A DNA stretch of 64,000 nt from Exophiala sp. HKRS030. Taxonomy: Eukaryota; Ascomycota; Eurotiomycetes; Chaetothyriales; Herpotrichiellaceae. The DNA is taken from assembly GCA_023897205.1 (NCBI GenBank), contig JAHWDD010000007.1:1736001-1800000 (forward strand), in the 5' to 3' direction. Positions 50,789 through 63,274 of the stretch are shown piece by piece. The position numbers and the translations under genes are program-made. Every line of letters begins with the position of its first letter. Positions within the stretch are counted from its first letter, which is position 1. The notes under the pieces were generated by a model, which was given only the letters and a program-made list of their open reading frames with translations, ran no database searches and was not told where the DNA came from.

Positions 50789-51979
50789 TCATCGCTCCAG
50801 TGACACAATCTTAATCTCTGTAGCCACTGAGTGGAAGAATCCACAATTTCGTAGACCGTCGGGTATGATACATGGGAGTTCAGAGACAATAAAGTCAAGT
50901 TCCTTGCAAATCTTCACAAAGTTTGCAAAAGTGTCGCTTCGTATCGTGGCGGAGATCAATATCTTTGTTTCGGGAAATGCGTCTTTTAGGGTCTTTAAGA
51001 GTTCGGCCAGAGGTCGCAGTATATCCGGATGATACGTGATATCTGCACCTACGATCAGACCGTAGCGTACACCAGACTGGTTGGCTTCCCTCAACAGTCG
51101 ATCGATCTCCAGTCCGTCCGTCCAGTCTAGTTGACGGACCTCGGGTGGAGTGTGGTCGTCCAGTGTGCCGTTCTCGACGTTGAGATCGACATTGTTCTGG
51201 AGACTTTCGCAGACGTGGCCGAGACCGTCGGTCGCCAGGACACCTGAGGCTTCGAGATGTCCGGCACAAAGAAGGGACAGAAGACCTGTCCCGGCTCCCA
51301 GTTCGAGCACGCCTTGACGCCGTACGAGGTCCGGTCGCTCGACGGTCAGATACCACGCCAGATGTAGAGCCGCTTCCCACGTCCGGAGGCCGACATTGTT
51401 GCCTCTCGAGAGAAGGTTGCGCGCCTCCTTGATCAAGACCGGCCGGACGCCGTGCCGGTCGAGCGGCAACGGTGGAAAGTACGAGTGAACGTGCAGCTCT
51501 TGAGCTTCGTCAGACTCGTCTTGTTGCGGGATCGTCGTCAGGTAAGCCATATGCTCCATCAGCTGATCGGATACTTGCTGTGGTGGATTCAAAAAAGAAA
51601 AGTCAGTAGTTCGATGCTTGATTACAGGGCAGCCGCGCTTGAAGAACAAAACAAAACACCATCATGGACAGGGAGACAAGATGACGAGCAGCAGCTAGAG
51701 CAGCAATCGGAGCAAAATATAAAAGCCTACATCTTCTTCGGGGTCTTTGCATGACCTTTCGATCTCTTGAATGATATGCTTCAAGATTCTGGCCTGGTAC
51801 CGAACAGGTGGTAGGAATTTGTTCTGTTTGACGTCGAAGAAATACTTGAACAAACAATCCTGGACATCTTGGTTGACGAGAAGACTTCCGGGAGGATAAT
51901 TGACATCGTTGATCACCTGCATGTATTGACGATAGAATTTGACCATCACAGGCTCGGTGCCCGCCTTGGTGATGTCCAT
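50789..51979 (-). CDS. EFM3/FAM86-type lysine methyltransferase
   Basis: Two exons (51731-51979 and 50789-51577, minus strand) encode 345 residues. The protein resembles the family-16 methyltransferases whose yeast (Efm3) and human (FAM86A) members methylate elongation factor 2. The N-terminal helical part ends VNQDVQDCLFKYFF. Motif I is VLELGAGTGLLSLL, preceded by GLRTWEAALHLAWYL as in that family. IVGADITYHPDI carries the later motif. Intron 1 uses a GTAGGC donor and a CACAG acceptor, and joins EED to QVSDQLMEH. An alternative model has an extra 5' exon. The target protein is assigned by similarity only. Confidence 0.82.
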
Positions 51980-52439
51980 GGTCCTTTTACACGTTTCGTG
52001 CAACTCGCGTGGAGTGGTTTGGAGGTGCAAAGATCCAGTCCACGTACGCAACAATATATGGTGCTGCGGCAAGCTTGTCGACTTGGTCCAGCATCTGGAT
52101 TTTCTCCTCGAAAGAAGTACCGGAAAAGATCTCACACAATTCTAGGCATATTCGTAACAAAGCCCTTCGAAGAACAATTTTCCATGTCCAGTCCCCAGTC
52201 CTGCCTGTAGAAATCATTCTCGGCCACATCTGGACTAGCGCACTTCCCGCCAAGTTTTCGCCAAGAAGCTCACACAATCTCTTTTGGACAGTGAACCCAA
52301 GAAGCCTTCGACGACCTCACCCAGGCGCAGTCAAAAAGATCACCCTCGAAACCACCTCAACCGCACCTTCGACGGTCTTTTCAATTCCTTCCTTTGATTG
52401 CGAGTCATCCTCTCGTCTCACACACACAGATCCGCAATC
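51980..52439. promoter_or_regulatory. Divergent promoter, EFM3-like / RPS24
   Basis: This is only 460 bp shared by two translation-related genes. An open frame (51987-52277, minus) could be a missed 5' exon of the methyltransferase. CT-rich sequence precedes the RPS24 ATG, as in ribosomal-protein leaders. Confidence 0.45.
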
Positions 52440-52984
52440 ATGGCCGACTCACCTGTCACCATTCGAACTCGCAAGTTCATCACCAACAGACTTCTCTCGC
52501 GCAAGCAGATGGTTGTGTATGTGAAAAAAAGCCCTCGTCCCTTGCCACTTTCTGTTGTGCTCAAACCTCCATTGCTCGTTTTTTGCGCTGTTGCTACTAC
52601 TGCACTACAACGGACCCCCCATGAGAATAGCGTTTCCTGACATGTGTAACTTCATACAGTGATGTCCTGCACCCCAACCGACCCAACGTCTCCAAGGACG
52701 ACCTCCGCGCGAAACTCGCCGAAGTGTACAAGTCCAACAAGGACCAAATCAACGTGTTCGGCATGCGGACGCAGTACGGTGGTGGCAAGTCCACCGGGTT
52801 CGCCCTGATCTACGACTCGGTCGAGGCCATGAAGAAGTTCGAACCCTACTACAGACTCGTTCGTGTCGGCCACGCCACCAAGATCGAAAAGGCCAGCAGA
52901 CAACAGCGGAAACAGCGCAAGAATCGATCCAAGGAGTTCCGAGGCACAGCCAAGACGAAGGGTGCCAAGAAGGACAAGAAATAA
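52440..52984 (+). CDS. RPS24: 40S ribosomal protein S24 (eS24)
   Basis: Two exons (52440-52516 and 52660-52984) encode 133 residues. It is a component of the small ribosomal subunit. The family features [19 protein letters not shown], then after the intron [39 protein letters not shown] and a basic C-terminus are all present. The intron (143 nt) splits the Val codon that follows KQMV. The length equals that of other eS24 proteins. Confidence 0.97.
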
Positions 52985-54040
52985 ACGTGAAGATTTTCGT
53001 CGGGGCGGTGGTGATGATGTTATCCTCGTGCCGTGGGGTGTGGATGCGGATGTGGACGTGGACGGCGGGTGTAGGACAGAGGGACGAGGTGAAAAAAATT
53101 TTGCCCTTAGTGTGTGCATCGGAGGCGTTTCCTTAGTCCGCATCTTGTTTTCAAGCGGTACGAGGTGTGTCGACGAGCCCAAAATGTGACCGGGCCATCA
53201 TTTTCCAAAACGCAAAAAACGAAGGGAGGGCCGAGTCACATTGGAACTGAAAGCAAATCTCGCATGTGGCTAGGACAATTGTGCATTGAACAGTTTCAAC
53301 GATGGGCAAACGGCGCATGAGATCGATAATGCTTTGAAATGAAACAGCAAATGTGAATCACAAACGAGCCTTCAAAACAGACTTGGAGTCGTCGTGGTCA
53401 TGAAATTCCTGTTTCTATGTATTCTGCTTTTGATGATGCTAGCTTCGTGAACAGTTGCGCCTGACTGGGCTATTGTTACAACTTAGCTGGCGCCGATTCC
53501 ATGCCCATCGCCCATCCCTCTGGAAGACTCTCACACCAAAAGTCAACCGAAGCCGATGATTCCGTGTACCAGCTAGGCAAAGGTTGAGTGACAGAGCAAT
53601 CAAACAAACAACAACAAAAAAACGCAGTGCTCCGCCGCTGATGGGAACATATTAGCTTCCAGATGTCCGTAAGAGATGCTTTTCCCATGACCAGAGTCTC
53701 CCGATAACACCATTTGCAAAGAGAGACAGAACAACCATGCATACAGCCACTCCAGAATAGTCAAGGTCACAATGGCAATATTGAAGCCAATTATTTCCGT
53801 CCTAATAACGAGCCCGAAAGAAATTCCTCTCAAGTACTACAGTCGTTGTAGTCTTGTGTCTCTTGATCTGTAGCCTCAGCCACGTAGCACCCACTAGGCA
53901 TATGAACCAATGTTGCGATGCACTCGAGACGGAATCCCAAAACTAGAACCAAGTTGATGTGTCAATCACGTCATAGTACAACGTTTGTATAGAAAACAAC
54001 TGAAGAACAAATCCGCCAAATGAGATGATAGGTGATTCGC
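52985..54040. other. Intergenic between convergent genes
   Basis: This is about 1.05 kb between the 3' ends of RPS24 and the Zn2Cys6 gene. No gene is supported. Confidence 0.4.
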
Positions 54041-55510
54041 TCAGTATCCAGACGACACATTGCTGATGGTAGCGATTGAGCCTCGAGTGGAGTCCATTGG
54101 GCATCCTGAGGAGTCTGGGCTGCAACCTTCCGGCATGGATTCTGGTCGTGTCACGAGTGGTTGGGAGCGGCAATACAATGCCCCGTTTGAGAGCTGACTT
54201 GAGGTCGTCCTCACTTGGGAACTGCGACCTGTCATCAGTGCCGTGTAACCATACGTGACGGACGTGTTGTCTGAGTGGGATTTTGGACTTTCTCGGGACG
54301 CCTGCATACGGGATTGATGAGCTTGCAAGCCTTCAGCAGAGACGACAGGAGGAGATGTATGTGGCACATCAGCAGTGAGAGAGAGTCCAATGGGTAAGAT
54401 ATCTGTAGAAAGGCTGTCGCCCAAGGCCATGTGGCTGTATGACATGTCATGCAAGCTGTAAGATGCGTTCCTCCTATCATCGAGATGCTCTTGGCTTGCA
54501 TCGCTGTCGACTTGAGATGGAAGATGTTGAGTAGAAGCAACAGAGTCTGGAGACCAGTATATTGAGCTTCTTTGGGTCGACGCAGAATTTGGAACGCTAT
54601 CCAGTGAGCTTCCGTGCGTTGAACTTGTGCCACGGGCAGAAAATGGGGTGGGTAGAATACGATCGGAGGATAGACTGCCAAGTGCTACGGTCGCAGCATA
54701 TGACTGTTGAGGTTCTGAGACAACTGTGAATGCTGGATTTGACAGAGAAGTATTTTGCTGTGGAAGACAATTTTGCTGCTCAGACCAAAGCGTACCAGGG
54801 TTTGGGCGGACATTCTGAGTATGAACATAATAGCCACTTGCAGATGACATTGGATCAGTGTTAGGAAGGATATAAGGAGGAGGATGGGACGTGTATGGGC
54901 TCCGTTCTTCGTCATCGGGATATGGAGAGTATGTTCCAATATAGGGTGCTTTGGTCCAGTCAACACCGGGGTTTGACGTTCCATAAGGAGCGTATTCAAT
55001 GTTCGAGTGAACAGTTGGATAAGTCACGGAGGTTTGTTGAGTGTATCTTGAGGATGAGGGTACATATTCGGGACGGTGTGACGAAGGCACCGAATAAGGC
55101 GAATATCGGAGAGGTGAATGCCAGCCTCGCAGACTGAAAGAGCCCACATCGGCCGAAGAAACCTGAAATGATTATATTAGAGTGAGGTGCGGCGAGATAG
55201 GGATTGACTTACTCGCAAGAAGCGACAGGAATCACCGTGCCCGGCATTTCTGCAGTTTGCACAACTCTGGTTGTCTCCTTCGTTCCCGCTACACTTGATT
55301 TTGCGCTTGCGGCATCGTTCGCACTATCCATGGTCAGCTCAAACAACAAAAGTGCTTTACCGGATACATCAAACATACTGCAACTGGAACACGCTTTCTC
55401 GGCCCACCTGTTGTTCTGTTGTCTGGTTCCGAAGATGGAGTAGTCCGGTTGCTCAGATGTCCTGAGGGCTCATGATAGTCCTGGATATGATGGATTTGGC
55501 TCAATGGCAT
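54041..55510 (-). CDS. Zn(II)2Cys6 transcription factor
   Basis: Three exons (55379-55510, 55213-55323, 54041-55162, minus strand) encode 454 residues from an ATG at 55510. The zinc cluster is complete: CX2CX6CX9CX2CX8C, read as CERCRKRKIKC, then CANC and a final Cys in GDSCRF. Intron 1 lies directly before the first Cys (PRKRVPVA to CERC), and intron 2 after FLR. The rest is a long Ser/Pro/Tyr-rich region without a fungal-specific middle homology domain. It is a nuclear regulator with targets unknown. Start uncertainty: an in-frame 5' extension (STRPVYTSDLEFF) exists upstream, so a longer first exon is possible. Confidence 0.85.
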
Positions 55511-58489
55511 ATGATTACCTCGATCACTGCGTCTGAAGAATTCGAGATCGGAAGTGTAGACGGGCCGTGTTGAGATCTAACTCAATTGTAAGCAGTTCCA
55601 TGGGCGAAGATGGTGGGGTGAATTTACCATGATGCTTGTCCGAGACTCTATTGAAACAAGCAAACATTGCCTTCTGGGAACGAACCAGACTATTCCTTCG
55701 ACCGATGAGTGGTAGCAAATACCATCAAACTAGAGAACCAAGGTTCTCGGGGGACGTTCAGACGCACTTGAACGCGTTGTTATGAATTTTGAGCAATGAG
55801 AGTTGGCGGAGAAGATAGACTTGAGCCAGGATGAGGTAGATGCGAATGCTTTTCAAGCATACACTCCAATAGGAGGATTTGTCGCCAGTCCTTGTATCGA
55901 TGCCTGAATCAAACCCATGCAATATGTCATATCCCCATTTGTATTAGGCGTGAAATATTCATTGCTCCCTCAAAACCATTGCATGCAGTAGGTCATGCTG
56001 TCGGAAGTGTCCTTGAAACTTGATCGTAAGATTTCTTTGTAACGGGCTTGCTGCAAGCTTCCGTTCGTGTCACGATAATGCTTGGTCCACTTCAACAACC
56101 TGATTTAGGAGAGGAAAGTTGGGCTGACCAGTCATGAACTTGATCAAACGGTGCCTCCCATATCAATCGTGAAACAAATCGGGGTTACTCCCACCAATGA
56201 CACCTATATGTTATCTCGGAGGCTGACCATCAATCGTATCCATCATAGAATGTAGGCTGAATTGGATCTAGATGTCTTGCAGATAGGTTCCATGTGGGGA
56301 GACAAACAGGTTGTCCAGCTGCTTCTTAGACCGGTTGAGTGGGGTGTGAACATGGTGTACAGGCTGAACCAGCGTCTTCTGTGGAGAGTGCGACTCAAAT
56401 CATCGTTTCATTGGCACTCCTGGTTATGATCAAGCCTGGAGGTCATGTTCTGTTTGCTAGCAAGATCAAGCTGCCTGATTGGCCGCAGATTTCTGCTTCC
56501 AACGTGGCAACTACACCACCAAATATCCAAGCAAACTTATTAGCCGGCAGGACACATTCGACACAGAAATCGAAGGAATCCGAGGTTCGGAGCCCTCCGG
56601 TGTTGAAGGGATCCGACACGAACCTTCAATCTGCCTGGCTGCTCTCGCATTGTGCGGTACGTAGACGGTCACAAATGCTGAGCATTTCCAATTAGCGCCA
56701 GCTTTTGACGCTGAATTCGGCTCTGGCCTGGCTCGTGAAGCAATGAGTTCGCGCCAGTGGCGGAAATTCAATCAAGCATTCGCAGAAGATTCCATGTAGA
56801 AGGCGGCCAGCTCCATCAAGGCACATGACAGATACCAGCAGTGAATCCTGCCACTGGTTTGAGGTAGGATCAAACAGCTTGCAGTGATGCCACAAGGGTA
56901 GCCCCTGAGCAGCTGCTGCAGAATACCTGCGGAACATTACAGGGATTTCTGGTAACACAGAGATGTCAAAAGATTAAGCCCCAGCAACGACCGGGCCAGC
57001 GCTCAACAATCCTGACAAATCAGAGACAGAGTTAGCAGTCTGAGATGGTCACACAGAGGCGCAATGGTCTAGCACGAAGACCAAAGAAGAATAAGAGTCT
57101 TGCCACACCCCTTTGAGAGCTTTTGCTAACGAATGCACCCACAATGGAGACAGGTCATGCGCAACATGAAGGGCTGCTGGGAGATTTTGGTTGGCATGTG
57201 GAAGTTACCTTCGTGTTCTAACCATAATCACACGGAAGGAGTGGCGGAGCCGATGTGCAGAATCAAAGATTGGCCTGTGAGTGCAATAGAATGCACTTGT
57301 GCCGATGCATCGAAATGTTTTTCTCCAGGTTGTTTGCGGCCCACGTGCAGCAAAGGTAGCCGTAAGTTCAAAATTAGACCATGCCCGATCGAAGCCTTCC
57401 GAAAATGGATAAGTTGTGCAAGGAAGTGGTTGATGCGACACAAGGAAGGCCGACAGCCTGACCAGGGCTGAGCGGCTGGACCTGTCATCGAAGCGGGTGG
57501 AAGCCGAGAAAGAAGGCGGTTTGTGACAGAATCGGGGGATTTCTGTATGACTGTGGTAGGTGAGTAGGGAGGTTGTGGACAGTTGCATGTGTAGATATGA
57601 ACTAGTCAGTTGGCAGCAAGCCCTAGAGTTCATAGAAACAAAAGCGAGGCCGTGAAGGGCTTTCAGTGTTAGAGGTGTCAGACCTCGAAGGTTTCATTTG
57701 GGCCCATCAAGTCGGGAGATTCGTCGACGTTCCTGGGGATCGTCACTTGGTCCCATGAATATCCCTCTACTTCTCAGCATCGCACCAATGTATCAGATGG
57801 GTTTATTCAATTTCCAAGGGGATGTGATTAGCCTCAGCGGAAGCCCATAACCTGGTTGCAAAGACCGCGCTGGACAGGTCCGCAGAATACATTACCGCAT
57901 AGAAACCAGTCGCCCATAAAGATGGTGTCACAAGACTTGGTCAAGCTGGGTTTCGATGTAGCTGGATGCAGGTCTCTTGACGCAACCATTTTAAGGTGAC
58001 ACACCATGCAGTCAAAATCATCCGAGGATTTTCTCAATTCCGCGCACGATTCGTAGGTCGGATGGGTCTACTCGGTAGGTATGCATTGCACTTCCGCATC
58101 AGATGATGGATTGAATAACCGGTGTAGTGAAAGTCGTGATCAGGGAGAAGATGAGTTGATAGACTTGAGGCAGCTTGAAAGCTCGAAGTTGGCCGAACAA
58201 CGCATTTAGAGGCAGAATAGGAATCTCCAGATGAGCTGTTCCTCTTTTGGAATAGTACATATATATTTTTGTCGACTCGATTTCCAGACATTGGGGAGAC
58301 TGCCTAGAGATGAGTCTGCACCGACCACCTTTATCAGTTACCTCACTACATTACACTCTGGGAGTGCTCGGATTCAGACCTGTATTCTCACGGAGAATAA
58401 TCTTCTGTGTTCTTCGGCACAATTTGAATCACTCGTCACCTTGGCCGGCCATGGTTTGAGCCAAGTCCGGTTCTGACGGTTAATTCATC
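55511..58489. promoter_or_regulatory. 3-kb intergenic region between divergent genes
   Basis: This is the longest gene-free stretch in the window, between the Zn2Cys6 regulator and the cyclophilin gene. Short frames (56339-56695, 57133-57471, 57834-58037 minus) have no recognisable proteins. The composition is not strongly AT-rich. It may be a long promoter or 5' leader, or carry a non-coding RNA; I see nothing that decides. Confidence 0.4.
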
Positions 58490-59935
58490 ATGAGTGTTCT
58501 TCTAGAGACATCTTTGGGCGAGATTGTCATTGACCTCTTGGTTGAGAATGCACCTAAATGCTGTGAGAAGTAAGTACCACACATTGTTGGTCAGACTTGA
58601 TCTAACCACGACTCTAGTTTCCTAAAACTTTGTAAAGTCAAGTACTACAACTTTTCGCCCATCCACACCGTCCAGAAAGGCTTCTCTTTTCAAACGGGAG
58701 ACCCGTTAGGACCTGACTCTCCTGACAGTGATGGCGGCAGCTCGATATGGGGGCTTTTGTCCGGAGCCTCCAAGAAGAGTTTCATAGCAGAAATTGATCC
58801 GAAATTAAAACACACTCAGCGCGGCACGGTTAGTATGGCGACAGTGCCTTCGTCCAAAGATGCTGATGAGCGGCTCGCCGGTAGCCAATTCATCATAACA
58901 CTTGGCGATGATATCGACTCCTTGGACGGCAAGGCCGCTCCCTTTGGCACGGTTGTGGAAGGGTTCGATACACTCGAAAAAATTAACGATGCTTTCACCG
59001 ACGGCAATGGCCGACCTCTGAAGGATATACGCATACGCCATACCATCATACTGGAAGACCCTTATGATGACCCTCCGGGCCTGGCCGTGCCAGATGAAAG
59101 TCCTGCTCCTTCCAAAGCCCAGCTCGCTACCGTCAGGATTGCCGACGATGAAGAGTTGGCTGATGATATGGATGAAGCTGCCATGGAGAAGTTGCGAAGA
59201 GAGCGCGAGGCACGAGCCCAGGCGCTGACTCTTGAAATGGTTGGAGATCTCCCTTTTGCGGAAGTCAAGCCTCCAGAAAATGTTCTCTTTGTCTGCAAGC
59301 TGAACCCAGTCACACATGATGAAGATCTCGAATTGATTTTCAGCCGGTTCGGGAGAATTCTCTCGTGCGAGGTCATTAGAGATAAACGGACTGGTGACAG
59401 CCTCCAATACGCCTTCATTGAATTTGAAAATCAAAAGGACTGCGAACAAGCATATTTCAAAATGCAAGGCGTCCTGATCGATGACCATCGTATCCACGTC
59501 GACTTCTCACAAAGCGTGTCAAAACTCTCCAATGTGTGGAGAGATGCTACAAATTCAAAGAGGGCAAAGCGATCCGGAGGATTTGGTGGGTTTGACAGTC
59601 TGGAAAAGAAAAGCCACTACCGGGAGCAGTATGGGGGAGAGCGAGGTGGACGCGACTACAGAATGGTCTTTGACAAAGATGATATCCGTCGGAATCGCGA
59701 GTCCCGACGGTCTAGAAGCCAGAGCCCAGCACACAGTCGGAATGAAGCAGCGAGCGACAGAGACAGACGCTATCGTGATGACCGAACGGACAGAGATCTG
59801 GGGCGCCATGACGAAAGAGAAAAGGGACGGGAACGAGACCGAGATAGACACTATCGGAAATCAGATCGAGATAGGGACAGAGACCGTGATAGGGGCTGGA
59901 AGGGTAATTCTGATAGGAGAGACAGTCGCAGATGA
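58490..59935 (+). CDS. Cyclophilin-RRM protein (CYP6/PPIL4 type)
   Basis: Two exons (58490-58569 and 58618-59935) encode 465 residues. The N-terminal peptidyl-prolyl isomerase domain starts [15 protein letters not shown] and runs through [11 protein letters not shown] and [16 protein letters not shown] linker with acidic residues leads to an RRM at about residue 250 ([22 protein letters not shown], with RNP1 as YAFIEFEN). The C-terminus is Arg/Asp/Ser-rich ([13 protein letters not shown]). This is the layout of the nuclear cyclophilin PPIL4, which works with the spliceosome. The first splice restores [12 protein letters not shown]. Confidence 0.93.
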
Positions 59936-60463
59936 GAGTCTCTCTCTCACATCCTTTTGGCGGTATTCTGGACGTGTAATATGTACAGTAGAAAAAAGAC
60001 AAGACTTAGTGATACCCTGATCTTTTCAATCTGTCTCTCGAATATCGCAAAGCATTCAGACTGTGTAGCGGTACGTATCTCGTTGGGTGCATGAGTGGTG
60101 GTCATTGCATTGACCATTGGCTTGTCATACGTCAGCACGAGGGATGAAGATGAAGGATGAGGCTGCGCTGCGCTTTGTTTGCGGAGAATTCTTGTCCACG
60201 GGATACGGAACGTTTTTTGATCCCTTTGTCTCACTACGCTAACAAGAAGCTGAAACGAGCAGGGCTTGTACTCTTGTAGCTGTTGGGCAAAAGCTGACGG
60301 ACCCCGATACGTTTCCTTTGACTGGCGCACCCCGTCATCTCTTTCCGACTGTACGACGCCAGACCCTCCCTTCTCTCATCCCCTACGAGTACTGTACCTC
60401 CGCTCTGTTTTTCTCGACGGCCGAACTGTCACAAGGGGGGGAAAAGAATCCACCGTCATCATC
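59936..60463. promoter_or_regulatory. Intergenic, UAP1 promoter
   Basis: This is 530 bp between two plus-strand genes. No gene is seen. Confidence 0.4.
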
Positions 60464-62092
60464 ATGGCAGCAAACATGATGAACACGCTCCTGGAAAAGC
60501 TCCATCTGACGTCTGCGGACCAAGGAGGAGCCCCCGCCCAGGAGCCCAGCAGCGAAGACCTCAAAGAACTGCAAGAGAAGTACGAGAAGGCCAAACAAGG
60601 GCATGTGTTCGCCTTTTACGACAGCCTCGACACAGAGGGCAGAGCTGCACTGTTCGACCAACTCTCCTCCATCGATCCAGGTCGCATCAATGTCCTGGCG
60701 GACAAAGCCCTCAATCCCCCCACGCCGTCCCCGGAAGAGCAGCAACCCTCCATTGAACCACTGCCTTCCTCGGCGTGTGCCTCCCTCCTGGACGCCGCCC
60801 AAGAAGAGAAAGATGAATGGTACGACGCCGGCCTAGGTCACATCGCAGAGAACAAGGTGGCAGTGGTCCTCATGGCCGGTGGGCAGGGCACACGATTGGG
60901 AAGTTCCGACCCCAAAGGCTGCTTCGACATCGGTTTACCAAGCCACAAGTCCCTCTTCCAAATGCAGGCGGAACGGATCTGGAAAGTGCAGCAACTGGCC
61001 AAGAAGCACGCGTCTACGTCGACAGATCCCGTCGTGCCGTGGTACGTTATGACCAGCGGTCCTACTCGTGGTCCTACGGAAAAGTTCTTCCGAGAACACA
61101 ACTACTTTGGCCTGTCCAGGGAGAATGTCGTCATCTTCGAGCAGGGCGTCCTCCCGTGCATTTCCAACGAGGGCAAGATCCTGATGGAATCCAAGTCCCG
61201 CGTGGCCGTGGCTCCGGATGGAAACGGCGGCATCTACCAGGCGCTGATGCTGTCCGAGGCCCGCTCCGACATGCGCAAACGCGGCATCGAGCACGTCCAC
61301 GCCTACTGCGTCGACAACTGCCTCGTCAAAGTCGCCGACCCCGTCTTCCTCGGCTTCGCCTCGTCCAAAGACGTCGACATCGCGACCAAGGTCGTCCGGA
61401 AACGGGCCGCCAACGAGTCCGTCGGCCTGATCGTCCAGAAGAACGGCAAGCCCGACGTCGTCGAGTACTCCGAGATTGACCAGTCCATGGCCGAGGCCAC
61501 CGAAGGCTCCTCCGGCCTCCTCAAATTCCGTGCCGCCAACATCGTCAACCACTACTACTCCTTCCGTTTCCTAGAGTCGATCGAGCAGTGGGCGTACAAG
61601 CTCCCCCACCACGTCGCGAAGAAGAAGATCCCCTACCTCGACACCGAGACCGGCGAGTCCGTCAAGCCCGAGAAGCCCAACGGCGTCAAACTGGAACAGT
61701 TCGTCTTCGACGTCTTCCCCTTCCTCCCCATGTCCAAGTTTGCCTGCCTGGAAGTCGATCGCAAGGAGGAGTTCTCACCGCTCAAGAACGGCAAGGGCTC
61801 GACCGAAGACAACGCGGACACGAGCAAAAGAGACGTCATGGAACAGGGTGCCAGATGGCTACGTGCCGCGGGGGCCGTCGTGGTATCTGAAACTGACACT
61901 GCAGGCGTCGAGGTCTCTCCTTTCATCAGCTATGTAAGTCTACCCACACGACACTCTACTTCTCCTTCTACTTTTTGCCCACGCCCTTGAGTACTAACTT
62001 TCTAACAGGGTGGTGAAGGACTTGACTATCTCAACACTCGAGAGATCAAGGCGCCGGCTGTCATCGAAAGAGCTGATAGCAAGGATGATTAG
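60464..62092 (+). CDS. UAP1: UDP-N-acetylglucosamine pyrophosphorylase
   Basis: Two exons (60464-61933 and 62009-62092) encode 517 residues. The enzyme makes UDP-GlcNAc from GlcNAc-1-phosphate and UTP, the precursor for chitin, N-glycans and GPI anchors. The pyrophosphorylase signature [25 protein letters not shown] is the nucleotide-binding loop. [46 protein letters not shown] and [14 protein letters not shown] follow in the usual order. Exon 2 supplies the terminal [15 protein letters not shown]. The start ATG at 60464 is three residues upstream of a second Met pair and gives the expected length. Confidence 0.97.
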
Positions 62093-63274
62093 AGTTGGTA
62101 CAACAACCTCGTGCTGCCTAGACCCTCTGAACTAGAGGTTCTGGCCAGTGGAACGCTATGACTGTACGAGATTTATGAAGGTATAGCATTGTTAAACGGA
62201 AAAAGAAATCAACCATTTTTACTTGCACTGGGGTAGATGGAAAGGTTCACGGATTCGCACGGTAGAGAAACATATGTGAGTTCGTCGTACGGATGGATCA
62301 GCGGTGCAATTGATATAGCACCGCGGGAAACATGACAATTTCAATGCTCAATGCTCAATTTAGCTGCCAACCTTGATTTCTTTTTCTTTGCTTCGACTGT
62401 CTGCCTAGGGTATCAACCAATCTATCGCTCAGTCACACCAGCTTTGCGATGCAAAGTAGCTCCTTTGCTTCACGTCCTGCTGCTCATCCCTCACCCACTC
62501 ATCACTCATCCACCACTCATTTCTTGGCCCTCTGCTTCTTGCTTCGCTTCTGTCCTTGTCTTGTCCTGCCCAACGCTCGCTCAGCCTACTGCGTCGCTCA
62601 CTGCCTTCGTGTCATGATTGGCCTTGCTGCGGTCGTGTCATATCAATAAAAAGCGTGATTGTCCATGGGGGTCAGATTTCTCATTGCGGGCTGCCGTCCG
62701 GTCCAAGCAGAAAGCAAGTAAATTCGTTGATATAAAAAAAGGGTGGCCATACTCTGCATTTGCTGTAGAAAAGCAAGATCATTGCGCCTGCCTAAAGTAA
62801 CCGTGGAACCTTGGATGCTCGTGATCGATGTGTGTGACAAATTCCCGAGAGTCTCGGCCACTAACACTTCGCACCTCCGTTGTGGCCATCGTGGTGAAGG
62901 TTCGTTCTTGATCATCAAGGGGCATCGACCGTAGTCTTGCCCGAGGCTGTCGTGAAAACTTTTTCCGAATATGTTGTGGGTTGGGGGAAAGTCGTGAATA
63001 AATGATAAGAGATGTTGACGACGTACTTGACGTCACCGAAACCGAAAAAAAGAGTCAAGGCATAAACAGCCTCCAGGAAATTTGCGACGAGATGCTCTGA
63101 TAAGACTCAAAATTGCAATAATGAAAAACCAACGAAATTCGAATAGCTGTGGTTCGTTCGGAAACGACTGTTGCAGCACTTGCAGATCGAGAGGGGAAAT
63201 TTGATGCCGAACAAAGAGAAATAATTGGAGCTCTGCAAGTGCTTGGTGGTTGAAGATATGATGAGATAGCCAAT
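62093..63274. other. Intergenic between convergent genes
   Basis: This is 1.2 kb between the 3' ends of UAP1 and the zinc-knuckle gene. It includes a pyrimidine-rich stretch at about 62450-62600. No gene is seen. Confidence 0.4.
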
